DNA of 64,000 nucleotides. Source: Cunninghamia lanceolata. Lineage: Eukaryota > Streptophyta > Pinopsida > Cupressales > Cupressaceae. A model generated the notes under the pieces. The model was not told where the DNA came from, searched no databases, and saw nothing but the letters and a program-made list of their open reading frames with translations. Shown here in pieces: positions 46,903 through 58,150 of the stretch. Position 1 is the first letter of the stretch; each line of letters starts with the position of its first letter. The stretch is from NCBI GenBank assembly GCA_027924645.1, contig BSBN01000781.1:124001-188000 (forward strand). The letters run 5' to 3'. Both the position numbers and the translations under genes were made by a program.

Positions 46903-49293
46903 AGGTCCTAGGATTAGAGGTCCTTGACTTCATGACAATTCCTCTGATGGTCATAGCTGCAGACATCCAATGCCATAATGCCAGGTAGTTTGATTATGCT
47001 GCCTATATTTTTAATATGATTGACTCTGGTTTGACTGCCATAAAGAAAAATGCCCCATCAGTTTCCTTTGAACATTATTCACTTCTTATGTACATGGTGC
47101 TCTATTATGGTCAGGAAGTGGGGTTATGGCCAACTGAAATCAAAGTTGTTCCAGTAGACCAATGGGGGCAAAAGCCACCCGTGCAGATGTGGACCAGAAT
47201 ATGGGATAGTAGATATGCCCATTCTAGCTATGTGTAATTCAAGGAATATTGTGTCAAAGTGTTATATAGATATTTCAGTCATCCCTGTGAGTATTCAATC
47301 TCAAATGAAATAAAGAGGTTTCTTAGACCAAAAGATTTTGGTGGTCCTCTTACTGTTACTCACAACTGGGGAGATTGGTACTGTTTTGAGGATGCTACTA
47401 TGGTAAGAGTTTATGCTTTTGAGGATACTCCTTTTATCCTACCTAAGACTGTTCCTGACAAAATTGCCTATCTAGAAATAGTTAGGCAAATGCATTGTTC
47501 AAATGTGATGCATCTGAGCTCCCATGACAAATAGTCTTTTATGTCTAGTACTTTGTGTTTTGGGGATTTCACTGTGTTATCCAAGGAGGGTTATAATCTC
47601 ATCATGGATAAGCTAATGCACTACAATATGAGGTGTGCTGAGAAAAGGAAAGCGTTTGATCCTGAAGGTTTTATTGACCTTTCTTAGAGGAAACAAAACC
47701 TCAGTGGGTACATACATATCCCCTATCCACATGATGATGTCATCAAAAATTTGGAAGAGGCCGAGGTCGAATTGGTGGTTGAACAATATAACAGGGACTT
47801 AGATGAGAAAAGGAAACAGCTGGTAGAGATTGAGGTGTTATCTTCTGGTGATGAAGAACCTGCAGGGCAAGAGGAACCATAGCAACAGACAATAAAAATG
47901 TCCAAAAGAAAGATGCAACAATATCAGTCTCCTGTCATAGCACATGATGAGGAGGGGTCTGCTGATGAAGACCCAAGACAAATTGCATATGATTCTTTTA
48001 TTTCTGATGATTAGTTTATTCATTCTAAAGAATTCAAGTCATTTTTATATAAATGCAAGGGGAAAGAAATCATAGAGTCAATTGATGATGTCTCTGCCAA
48101 CAATGAGAGACAATTACTTGATATGTTGAAAGCAACAATGGATAATGAATTGCAAGATATGACCCCTAGTAAGGGTAGACAGCTGCTCAAAGAAGCAGGG
48201 GTGATGATTTTTCCTAGCCTAGATTTGAGTTCTGCTCTAATATTTGATAGTTTTCTGCATAATACGGATGATAAATACAAGCTCACTCCAGAAGGTGTCA
48301 TTGAAGTATATATGGGCACCAAATATAATAATGATGAAAATTCATTAATGATATGGGCCCTGTATCCTCCCCATAAAAAGATAGCCATTATAGACACTAA
48401 GAAAGCTTTTGGCCATGTCATGACCTTGAAAGCAGGGGAGACTGACCCCTTGATCACCGCACACATTGGAATTAATGTTGCAGAATTGAATAAGGCATAG
48501 TCCCAGATGTTAATCAAAGAAAGGGATGCATACAAGCTGAGCTGTGAGAGATTGACCAAAGAAAATGATTATTTGAAAGATGCTGTCAAGAGCACCTTCG
48601 GGGGATCAGTAAAGAGACTAACTTAGGGTGAAAGCTCACAGAGTGTCCAATCACTATCCATAGATCAAGTAGCTCAAATCTAGATGGATACACTTGTCAC
48701 AGTACTCCAGAATAGGCATACCAACATGATGCATTGGCTAAACCAATTTTGGGATAATTATTCTCAAAATTATAAAGCGATCCAAGAGCATGAGAGGCTT
48801 GACAGAAGGTTGCAGGAGAAACTCAGTGAAACATGGGGTAAAGGTACTTCTGACATTCCAGATACCTCTAGTGCAAAAGATTTGGTTGAGCAACATCAGA
48901 AGTATTATGACCAACTTAAGACTGATGCCAAAGAATGTGTTGAAGCCTCAAAAGCGGGAGTGCCCACATTATTCAAGAGTGATAAAGAATTAAAGAGCAA
49001 GAAAGAATGGAGCAGAGATTGTCAAGCAATATTACATGAAGCTTTAGCAGCTCTTAAGGACAAAGACTCTGTATCCATGGAAGGCTGCAAGCATTTGGAG
49101 AGGATGGTTACAATGGATGTGATCACAAGGAACGCCATTGAATTTACTGATTCACATTCCAACCAGGAGTACTCAGACCACATTACTCAGTTGTACTTGT
49201 GGTTAAATAGAGCATAAGCATGGTTATTCTATTGTTGTTATGTTTATTAATTCCCAAGACTTCTTTGAAGAGTTATGTCTCTTCATAAGTATT

Positions 49294-49302
49294 CGTATAT
49301 AA
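49294..49302 (+). promoter_or_regulatory. TATA-like box of LTR A
   Basis: GTATATAAGG about 530 bp before the LTR end and just downstream of the U3 ORF. LTR B has its TATA box in the same relative place. Confidence 0.5.
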
Positions 49303-49825
49303 GGTGGACATATGATGCTGAATTATCATCAGCAGTAGAATATAATACATAAAATTTACAATGTTTCTTAAAGACCATGTTGCAAGTATCTTATTGAAGA
49401 AGTAAATTGAAGTTCTCTGATTCTGTGGTTTTAGTCTGGCATCAATTGTTTGTTGAAATTACTCAATTGTATGGTTGTCTCCATTTTAGTATTTCCATGT
49501 TATTCAAATTAATATATCAAGTATATAGTTAATTTGTCAATACACATTTGCTGTATCAGATATTAGAATTAGTTAGCAAGCTCTCATCCATTCTACACCA
49601 TTTGCCACTATAGATAGATCTATGTACTTAGTCAAAAATACTTACCCTCAACCTACTTTAATTTTCAAGGTTCACCCACCTAGGTTTAGTAGGACCTAAA
49701 GTGTAGGGAGTCATCAAACCCTAAAGGTTGATTCCGTCGCGTTAGTTCAAAAACGTTGCAAATCTAAGCATAGAGCTTGACATTCTCTTAGGATTAGCAA
49801 CCTACATTTTTGAGACCTAACAAAT

Positions 49826-49843
49826 TGGTGACTCTACTGGGGA
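49826..49843 (+). other. Primer binding site of element A
   Basis: TGGTGACTCTACTGGGGA begins three bases after the LTR end. Element E has TGGCGACTCTACTGGGGA in the same place, one base different. The TGG start (complement of CCA) and the shared sequence indicate a common tRNA primer, which I cannot name with certainty. Confidence 0.7.
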
Positions 49844-50214
49844 TAAATAAAAGACCTTAGTAACAAACCATTCCTTCTATAGAGTCATCTCAGAAACTTT
49901 AATTTGGTAACTCTGCTGGCAAGAAGAATCCAGAAAGATAAATTACAAACTTTTTCCTATTTACAAAATAGGTGGTGACTCTAGTGACTATTATAACAGA
50001 AAATTCATACCAAATGGATAGTAGGAGATCCAAGATGGAAGGCAAGAAATTGCAATCATCTCCACCAATTAGAAACATCTCCAAAAGAAATGGAACCTCA
50101 AATTATTCTCACCAGAATAATAACCAGGAGGCTTAAGAGGATAATGCACAATAAACTATTGCAATTCACAATAAGTTTACACCTCTGCATGAATCAAATG
50201 AGAATCTCAATAGG
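49844..50214 (+). other. Leader of element A
   Basis: Between primer site and gag. It contains degenerate echoes of the primer site, TTGGTAACTCTGCTGG (49902) and GGTGGTGACTCTAGTGA (49969). No ORF. Confidence 0.5.
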
Positions 50215-51980
50215 ATGAGTGATGACATATTAGCAAAATACAGACTTGATCCTCAAGAACAGCTTGAGTGTGAAGCACGGACCATGAGGGAAATCGATCA
50301 AAGACAAGCTGAATATGATTTTAAAATGTCATTACATCAGGGAGAAGGGGTAAAACATGGACTCTCATCTCAAGAAATAAATGAAAGTCCAAAGAATTCG
50401 GGAGGTATGAATCAAGCACAATAGGATCTTCTTAGGCTCTAGGAAGAACTTGAAATGATCAAGATAGAGGAAACTAAGAGGTTGTTGCAACAAGATATTC
50501 AACAGATAAAGAGTAGGGCTAAAACAACCCCCCCAAAATATGTACCTCCACATAGGGGAAACACTTTAAAGAATCCATAGCAAAACCTACACCAAAATAC
50601 AGGTGGTGTATCCAATTCACAAACATCTGGAAGTCATCAAAATGCCTTCCCTAGAAATCCTAGACTAACTCCCATGCACAACACCTCTCAAATGGTTAAT
50701 CCTTACCCACCCCCTAGCCAACAATATTATAGACCACAAAATCCTTATATAAATCCCCCCATAAACCAACATCAACAATATGCTTATCATCAGCCTCTAG
50801 GTGGATATAATTACTATCCTAATCCACCACCCATGATTTTTCCACCTCAAAACCTTGCAAACATATGTAGCCAATTTGATATGACTAGGTATCAGTTGTA
50901 TCCATATCCTATGGATAGTAATTGGAGAAATATAGTTCCCAAGTTTACTAGGAACAGTGCAATATCAGCTGAAGATCACATCAGAAGCTTCAATGCTTTC
51001 GTACAAGATATTGGTATGGACTGGGAAGATATTAGAATGAGGTTATTCATGATGTCCCTGACTGAAGATGTAAGAGACTGGTTCAACAGTTTACCTGATG
51101 CCTTAATCAGTTCAATAACCGATTTCCATAATCAATTTAAGGAGCAGTATGGTAATCAGTATGCCCCTGAGTTTGCATTACATGAATTGATAAGTATCCA
51201 GAAATACCAAAATGAATCAGTGTATGACTTCAATCTAAAATTTTCCAAATTACACAATAAAATACCACATGGATCCAAGTTGTTTGATCCAACAGCATTG
51301 ATCATTTATCTAAAAGCATTTGATCCCAAGATAGGGTATGAGCTTAGAAACTGGTGCCCTGCAACCCTGGCTAAAGTACAGAAAGTGACATTAACTATTG
51401 AGAACAATAGGAAAGCTGCAGGTATGGTTAGCAAGGGGGATAACCCTAGAAACCCTCAGAACCCAAACATTCAGCAGACTAAATAAGAAGGTCAGCATAG
51501 ACATGAAAGGCCTAGGTTGCATGATATGCCATATAATATGAATTGGAAAGATGGGAGACCTATTGAAAACAATAGAAAGCAACATTATGGCAAAGACAAC
51601 CCTGACCCTCTAAAAAGAAATGTAGCACATATGGTAGAAGATAAACCTTGGTGTTTGGTGTGCAATTTACCACATTCACTTGAATATTGTGAGGTGGCTA
51701 AAACAGTACAACAAGAAGAAGCATTATATAATTATAACAGAGACAATCACACAATAAAGATGATGCAAGATACACCATATATGCTGAATGAAGACTATTC
51801 TTCTACAGAGGAAGAGGGATATGAATATGATGTTGGAAATTAGAGGCATCATATCAATATGGGAAAACAGGAAGTGTTCTCAGATCAGGAGGATGGTTAT
51901 GAGGAACTTACCTATTATAACAATTAGCCATATGATTAATGGAGAAAGCCCACTGAAAATGAAAGAGAGGCTCTTACATA
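50215..51980 (+). pseudogene. Gag of element A (decayed)
   Basis: One frame of about 590 codons. It is broken by TAG at 50422, 50440 and 50578, TAA at 51484 and TAG at 51841, with more stops after 51900. A Pro/Gln/Tyr-rich N-terminal part is followed by the retrotransposon gag core (about 50900-51450), with 'RLFMMSLTEDVRDWFNSLP' near 51040 and 'QYGNQYAPEFALHEL' near 51150. A zinc-knuckle-like module CLVCNLPHSLEYC (C-x2-C-x3-H-x4-C) lies near 51649. Gag forms the particle shell and binds RNA. Element E interrupts the gag-protease linker at 52065. Confidence 0.9.
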
Positions 51981-52093
51981 GCTGCAATAGCTCAAGCTAA
52001 AAATACCTATAACTTAAGGAACAAGATAGTGAATGTTGAACAAGGAACACCTGGGAGTGTATTTTGTTGTTCTCAAAATCAGCTACGCTCGTT

Positions 52094-53141
52094 TTTGCCG
52101 CTCTTACGTTTGGTTTCTTTTTTAATGTGTCTAAGCAACACTTTTGGCCGTCGTGACATGTTTCACCAAGGTTTTGAATGCAGCATCGGTAGAATCCACC
52201 GCTTTTACATTTTTGGTAAAACGTGTGAGGGGTCGGCCGAATTTGTCGCCCGAACAAGATCTCCGGGATCTTGATCTTTGAGTGCCATTAATGGCCACTC
52301 ATGCCACTCATTAAAGGCGTGGTTTAAAGCCTTTAAATGTCTTTTGATTATCTTTTTGGTCATTTCATTTTCATTCTCCCTAGCTATCCACTGGACTCCT
52401 CTCGCACCGTTTGATCGCACTGTTTTAGGATTCTAGCAAATTCGCCACTGACGGACTTAGGGTTTTTCACCATTTGGACAGGTAAGTAATTTGTCATTTT
52501 TATTTTATTTCTTAGGGTTTCCATGGCTTTGTTTGTTTGATTTCAGTTATAAGCTTTTGTCGAATGTTGTTTTCTTATTTTGATCTTTTTGTCTTGATCT
52601 TGTTTCATTTTTGTGTCGAATATGTCTTCAAAGGGATCAATCTTTGTGCCCTAAGTTATACCTATATAGATGTTGGCAGTTTTTGTTGATCAAACATCAA
52701 AGCCAAGCTATACTTCATTATGTCCTTGTATGTATTACGGCATCGGCTGTATCAGCCGTGTCGGTATATATCTTTTGAAGATCTTCGTCCAAGGCATAAT
52801 CAGTGGAGATTTCCGCCGCTCAAACCTTTTAATACTCACCAGAAGGCAAGGTGTATGGGTGGTGAAATTTGCTGCCCTTACATGAAAACCTTGTAACTCC
52901 TCCTATGAGTAGTGTCGGTGAAATTCGCTGCTCATACAACCTTGTAAATCTTACCACATGCGGTAGCGGCAATATTTTCCGCTTTAACATCAAACTTTGC
53001 AAAATCCCTACTTACCTGCAATGGCGGCGAATTTCACCGCTCCGACATTCATTTCTTACTACATGCAGCGGCGGCGAATTTTGCCGCCGATGCAATTGTA
53101 AGAAAACCCCTCATATGCAAGGGCGGCGAATTTTGCCGCCC
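52094..53141. promoter_or_regulatory. Array of GCGGC/GCCGC palindromes with E2F-like sites, first LTR of E
   Basis: Short imperfect palindromes centred on AATTT recur, often 45-60 bp apart. The best are GGCGGCGAATTTTGCCGCC at 53070-53088 and GGGCGGCGAATTTTGCCGCCC at 53121-53141. TTTGCCGC, which fits the plant E2F consensus TTTSSCGC, occurs at 52094, 53080 and 53132. Weaker copies lie at about 52755, 52810, 52858, 52915, 52970 and 53030. Confidence 0.6.
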
Positions 53142-53958
53142 ATGCAAACACTCTCCCAAATTTTCCTAACTTTGGGAAATTTTTAGTTTTGATCTTCCAA
53201 GCCCCCTTTCCTCTGAAATTTGGCCTGCTCGCACTATAGCCCTTTTCTAGCGCATCTCCATAGTCATGATCATCAACATGCAGTTTCCCAAAATTACTAG
53301 TATTTCCCCTAACTGCAAGATCATGACTTTTTGTTACGGTTTCTCCTGCAAAGCTGTTGAGGTCATCACGTCATCCGAAGGAGTCTATCTTTCAAATGAT
53401 TGGCCCATCTCCTAAGAAGGCCAAAGTAATGAAGCACAAGATAGCAGGGGTCTAATAATAGGAGCAAGAACGTGACAGTAAAGAAAGATGTTGGAAGCCA
53501 TTACTCATGGAGACAGGTGATTCAATTCATAGTCATGATAATGAGAATGATGTGTTGTGCCACTTGTAGTCAAGGAGGAGCAGTTGTGTTTAGAGATGAG
53601 AAATCATGTATGGACAGTGCAATAGACATTGGAGAGTGAATAGCAATGACAATGGAAGTGGCACACAAAGATGCTGAGTCATCAAAACTAGCAAATTACT
53701 CTTGAATTGGGTTCGTGGACCGATCATCATGAAGATGTGTGCAAATTATAGGGAATGGGAGTTGATGAAAGCTGTCATGCCTTAGAATATTTTTGTAGTT
53801 TCATATGTACTTTTCATTTAGTTTTAGACACTTTTACATGTACTTTTCTCATATGTAATTACATGTAAAAACATAGGAAGTCCCAAGTCAATAAGGACTC
53901 CTATTTTTGAATAAGTCAAAGTAGTTAGGTTTTTCCTAAATTTTCTCAAGGCCTCTCC

Positions 53959-53972
53959 CTATAAATAAAGAG
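53959..53972 (+). promoter_or_regulatory. TATA box of LTR E, first copy
   Basis: CCCTATAAATAAAG, a canonical plant TATA element, about 670 bp before the LTR end; also present at about 58961 in the second LTR. Confidence 0.65.
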
Positions 53973-54642
53973 GGCCTCTATTGTAAATATCATCTTTAAT
54001 CTTAGGCAACAAAGTGCTACCCAAATTGAGACTCAACTTTGAGACTTTGTGTTCAAATTGTATGATCAATTCCAATCTATAAAGAAGGTGAGTTTTGATA
54101 TCAAACTTTGTGTTGAATCAAATTTGTATGAGTGAGGATGTACATATGGCATTTTTGCTGATTTCTCTTGTTGATTTATTGGATAAAGTGGTGCTTGGTT
54201 ATTACAATTGGAGGATGTTCAAGATAAGTTATATAAACTTTGTGTTATATTATTTCCTTGAATGTATGTGTGTTGAAAGTGTTTCTTGGTGAAGGATTAT
54301 AAAGACTTTGTACTTGAGATTATTCACTTGGTTCGTGAATTTTTTTTTGTGAAGTAAGTTGAAAGACTTTGTGCTTCAACTTACATGAATATTGTTGATT
54401 ATTGTTTAAGTGTAGAAGCATTATTGAATATTACTGTGAAACATTGTAAACATCTTTTCTGAAAGAAGAGAAAAGGATGAATGTAACACACCCCCAAAGC
54501 TAGTATTTAGTGTAAATAAGTTTGTAATAGTTAAAAGGGAACCTCCCCTTGCTGAGAGGAGAGATTTATCTCATCATACTACGGTTGATATAACCATTTT
54601 GTCGTCAGTGAGTTAACGACAAAATATTCACCCAACAGTTTT

Positions 54643-54660
54643 TGGCGACTCTACTGGGGA
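54643..54660 (+). other. Primer binding site of element E
   Basis: TGGCGACTCTACTGGGGA, followed by TCGAAC, lies five bases after the LTR end. The TCGAAC extension fits the complement of a tRNA T-loop, supporting a real tRNA primer. Confidence 0.75.
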
Positions 54661-54763
54661 TCGAACGCGCAACCAAGAGCGTCTCGCCTTTGGTTGAAGC
54701 ATACCAGCCTCATCTTTGTGTAATATATTTTTGTTATATTTGCTCTATTGTTTATCAAGGAGT

Positions 54764-56503
54764 ATGGCTATCCCAGTTCTATGGGGAAATGCATTTGGTC
54801 CTTTGAAATTGACTCAGCCTCTACATGAACTACCTCGGGGTTCACGTAAGAATTTTCCCAAGTTCTATGGGGATGGTAAACAACATCTGGATGAGCACAT
54901 TGCAGCTTTCTACATTGCATGTGGTGTTCTCAGAGTTAAATATGAAGATGTTTCTATGAGACTGTTTGTAGAAACACTCCAAGGTGTTGCAGCTGATTGG
55001 TTCTATCACCTTGCATCTGGAACTGTCACTGGATGGAATACACTTCGAACTCAGTTTGAAGCTAGATTCAAGCCAGCAGAAGATGCTTATGCCTTGTTGG
55101 CCCAACTTACTCAAATGAAAAAGGAACTGCATGAGTCCACACGTGAGTTCATGGCAAAGTTCAATAAGCTAAAGAACAGGATCCCAACTATTGCTCAACC
55201 TACAGCTGAGAACCTTAAATGCTTCTTCATCAATTCACAATTGCCAGAAGTAAGTTTTCTTTTACGAAGAGCAGTACCAGCTAATCTTGCAATCGCTCAA
55301 AGTTTGACAGTTGAAGTGGAGGATGATTTGATCTTAGCGGGAAAGTTGAAGAAAGATTCTATTGGGCCTAATGAGCAACCCTTTTTGGCTTTATTTTCTA
55401 CAAACACTATGGATCCTATAGTGCAAAAGTTGGCTGATGAGCTGTTAGCTTTGAAAGAATAGGTATCACAGAATTTGTCCATTCCCCTCTACAAGGACAT
55501 ACCAAGGAGAACTTCTCTAAATGCTCTGAATTACCAAGGCAATGCTTCAAGGGACCAAAATCAAAATAGGTTTCCTCCACAACAAGGAATACTTGCTTTG
55601 GAAGCACCACCTGTGAATGCAGCAGTCTTCTATTATGAATCGAAGCAAAACAATCTTCTTCAATCAGAATATGATCAAGGAGAAGATGTTGCTAATCTTT
55701 TCACGGAAGGTGAAGAGCAGTTAGCTAGCGACTCTACCACCGGGTTCTTGAACTTCTAAGGTGAAATGAAACAAGAAGAAGTTACTTTTGGTGAATCTTA
55801 TGATGTTTTCACATGGTCACAAAATACATCAAATCATCAATATGTGGCTGGTGACAACCAAATAAGTACATCAGATCTTCCTACTTCATCCCTTGTTCCT
55901 ATGACTAGTACCCGTAATGAAAAACCTCAAAATGAGAGTTTTTTGTCTTTTGTAACAAATCCATATCAGCTTGTTGATATCATAGATCATGCTGAGGAGA
56001 CAAATATTCAAATGTCTGAGGCAAGAATATCTGTTAAGGGTATTATGTAGAAGGTTCATCCTGAAAGGGAGGCCAAGTACATAGTGACGAAAACTGAAGA
56101 TCCAAAAGTTCAGATTCTCTTTGAATCTTTCGATATGGGTACTTATTTCTTGATTTCTAATGAAGATCCTGAGTTATTGGATAGTGTTTCAAATGGAGGT
56201 CTAGAAATAGAGGGATCATTCTTTTCAAGCGAAGGGATTTTGCAGCTGAAAGGATATGGCATTTCCAAAGGATTGGTTTCTCTAAAAAAACTTTTTGATG
56301 AGCATGATCACTTTGTCAAACGACGACGACAGTTGGGACCAAATTCATCAGCGTCAGTTGGGCAATTCAATCTGGATGTAGAAGAAGATCCTACAATGAC
56401 AAACACTGAGAAGTGTTACTCTTTCAATAGTAAAAGAAAAAGAAGTGGAACATCTTTTTTGCTACCTCACAGCAGACATCATCTGAAGCTTTTCTCAAAG
56501 TGA
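54764..56503 (+). pseudogene. Gag of element E, first copy
   Basis: A single frame of 579 codons from the ATG at 54764, broken by TAG at 55460, TAA at 55757 and TAG at 56048. The gag core is well kept ('DVSMRLFVETLQGVAADWF' near 54945, 'LAQLTQMKKELHESTREFM' near 55100). No zinc knuckle is seen. The C-terminal 330 residues are a Ser/Asn/Gln-rich region followed by a part unlike protease or RT. A short basic KRKRSG lies close to the end. It ends 220 bp before the next LTR, so no pol ever followed in this copy. Confidence 0.85.
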
Positions 56504-56724
56504 AGTGACAGATAAGTTTTCATATTTTTGTATAGTTTTTTGTGTACTTTTCGTTTTAATCTTTTTATGTTTTTATTTTTGTGTTTTTGTTTAGTCTTTC
56601 GTGTCTTTCTTTTTCGCTTGACTCTATAGCCCAATGACATGGATGAAGGCACTTAGAGACTAGATTCTACTCCCTTCAATCATTTCAAAGTTTGATCGTA
56701 GAAAGTTCCCCAGTTAGAGCCAGC
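56504..56724 (+). other. 3' untranslated region of element E with LTR-adjacent motif
   Basis: T-rich, then CCCCAGTTAGAGCCAGC directly before the LTR. The same type of motif precedes LTR A (CCCAGACAGAGCCAC) and LTR B (CCCAACTAGAGCCAT). Confidence 0.55.
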
Positions 56725-56990
56725 TGTTGTTCTCAAAATCAGCTACGCTTGTTTTTGTAGACAACCCCCACGAAACTTGTCCATTTCGTGATCTACACTC
56801 TAGGTTTGCAAATCGAGACAAAATTCTCTTGATCCTTTGCGAAGTCATTTGACATCCTAAACTAGTTTGTGACATGTCCTCGAATTGATTCCTCGATGTT
56901 TGCGCGAATCGATTTAGTTGTAAACTGATAAAAATGTCAATTTTGGACATTTTCCAAGTGTTAGTAAGTTTTTGAGTATTCACATGTAAA

Positions 56991-58150
56991 GTTGGCTAAA
57001 ATTGCCACTATTACATGTCTTTGTGTTTGCTTATGCGATGTCGGCAGAAATTGCCGACTTGACATCTTTTTGGTTTGATGTGCGGTAGCGGCACTTTTTG
57101 CCGCTCTTATGTTTGGTTTCTTTTTCAATGTGTCTGAGCGACACTTTTGGCCATCGTGGCATGTTTCACCAAGGTTTTGAATGCAGCATCGGCAGAATCC
57201 ACTGCTTTTACATTTTTGGTAAAACGTGTGCGGGGTCGGCCGAATTTGCCGCCCGAACAAGATCTCCGGGATCTTGATCTTTGAGTGCCATTAATGGCCA
57301 CTCGTGCCACTCATTAAAGGCGTGTTTTCAAGCCTTTAAATGTCTTTTGATTATCTTTTTGGTCATTTCATTTTCATTCTCCCTAGCTATCCACTGGACT
57401 CCTCTCGCACCATTTGATCGCGCTGTTTTAGGATTCTAGCAAATTTGCCACCAACGGACTTAGGGTTTTTCACCATTTGGACAGGTAAGTAATTTGCTGC
57501 TTTCATTTTCTTTCTTAGGGTTTCCATGGTTTCATTTGTTTGATTTCGGTTATAAGCTTTTGTCGAATGTTGTTTTCTTATTTTGATCTTTTTGTCTTGA
57601 TCTTGTTTTGTATTTGTGTCGAATATGTCTTCAAAAGGATCAGTCTTTGTGCCCTAAGTTATACCTATATAGATGTCGGCAGTTTTTGTTGATCAAACCT
57701 CAAAGCCAAGTTATACTTCATTATGCCCTTGTATGTATTACAGCATCGGCTGTATCAGCCGTGTTGGTATATATCTTTTGAAGATCTTCGTCCAAGGCAC
57801 AATCGGCAGAGATTTCCGCCGCTCAAACCTTTTAATACTCACCAGAAGGCAAGGTGTATGGGTGGCAAAATTTGCTGCCCTTACACGAAAACCTTGTAAC
57901 TCCTCCTATGAGCAGTGTCAGTGAAATTCGCCGCTCATACAACCTTGTAAATCTTACCACATGCAGTAGCGGCAATATTTGCCACTTTAAGATCAAACTT
58001 TGCAAAATCCCTACTTACCTGCAATGGTGGCAAATTTTGCCGCTCCGACATTCATTTCTTACTACATGCAGCAGCGGCGAATTTTGCCGCCGATACAATT
58101 GTAAGAAAACTCCTCATATGCAAGGGTGGCAAATTTTGCCGTCCATGCAA
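56991..58150. promoter_or_regulatory. Array of GCGGC/GCCGC palindromes with E2F-like sites, second LTR of E
   Basis: About fourteen related imperfect palindromes, in two groups (56991-57257 and 57745-58150). Clear examples are GTCGGCAGAAATTGCCGAC near 57040, GCGGCACTTTTTGCCGC near 57088 and GCGGCGAATTTTGCCGC near 58075. TTTGCCGC occurs at 57097, 57245, 58036 and 58083. Differences from the first LTR are mostly C/T or G/A. Confidence 0.6.
57485..57490 (+). other. Splice-donor-like site in LTR E
   Basis: ACAG followed by GTAAGT matches the plant 5' splice consensus and is conserved at 52482 in the first LTR. It follows a gene-leader-like stretch with TAGGGTTTTTCACC. Use in vivo is unknown. Confidence 0.3.

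Larger units (their letters stand above)
43088..49217 (+). pseudogene. Long accessory ORF inside the U3 of LTR A, split by solo LTR H
   Basis: Exonic parts are 43088-43768 and 46908-49217, about 995 codons. The first part starts at the ATG at 43088. The second is a single frame with stops at 46986, 47235, 47532, 47685, 47880, 48012, 48498, 48624 and 48681; all are TAG except one TAA. The N-terminus is basic. 'IHLSKNAICEVFELD' and 'HNWGDW' match the ORF in LTR B. The C-terminal half is acidic and coiled-coil-like. No catalytic motif is recognised. The ORF ends about 77 bp before the LTR's TATA-like box, so it belongs to U3 and would be present in both LTRs of the intact element. Function is unknown. 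Confidence 0.7.
34337..49822 (+). mobile_element. 5' LTR of element A (about 4.9 kb without insertions)
   Basis: Parts are 34337-34626, 42079-43768 and 46908-49822, about 4895 bp, separated by element C and solo LTR H. Termini TGTTGGG and CCTAACA are inverted repeats. Directly after the end, spaced by AAT, is a primer-binding-site sequence. The long ORF 43088-49217 lies inside, followed by a TATA-like TATATAAGG at 49294. The alternative, that the ORF is internal and the LTR shorter, is less likely because no other primer site is seen between 42079 and 49822. Confidence 0.7.
52065..54637 (+). mobile_element. First LTR of element E (2573 bp, internal deletion)
   Basis: TGTTGTTCTC to ..CACCCAACA. 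It is collinear with the second LTR except for a 343-bp gap after 52097, at a TTTTTG repeat. Confidence 0.9.

Noticed and set aside
35785..48683. TAG recoding or readthrough as an alternative genetic code in the elements
   Set aside because: Copy comparison shows CAG becoming TAG, host nuclear code is standard, and other lesions (frameshifts, insertions) are present; decay is the simpler reading.
57000..58150. Palindrome array as a CRISPR-like array
   Set aside because: Units are imperfect palindromes with variable cores and no constant repeat/spacer pattern; this is plant nuclear DNA.
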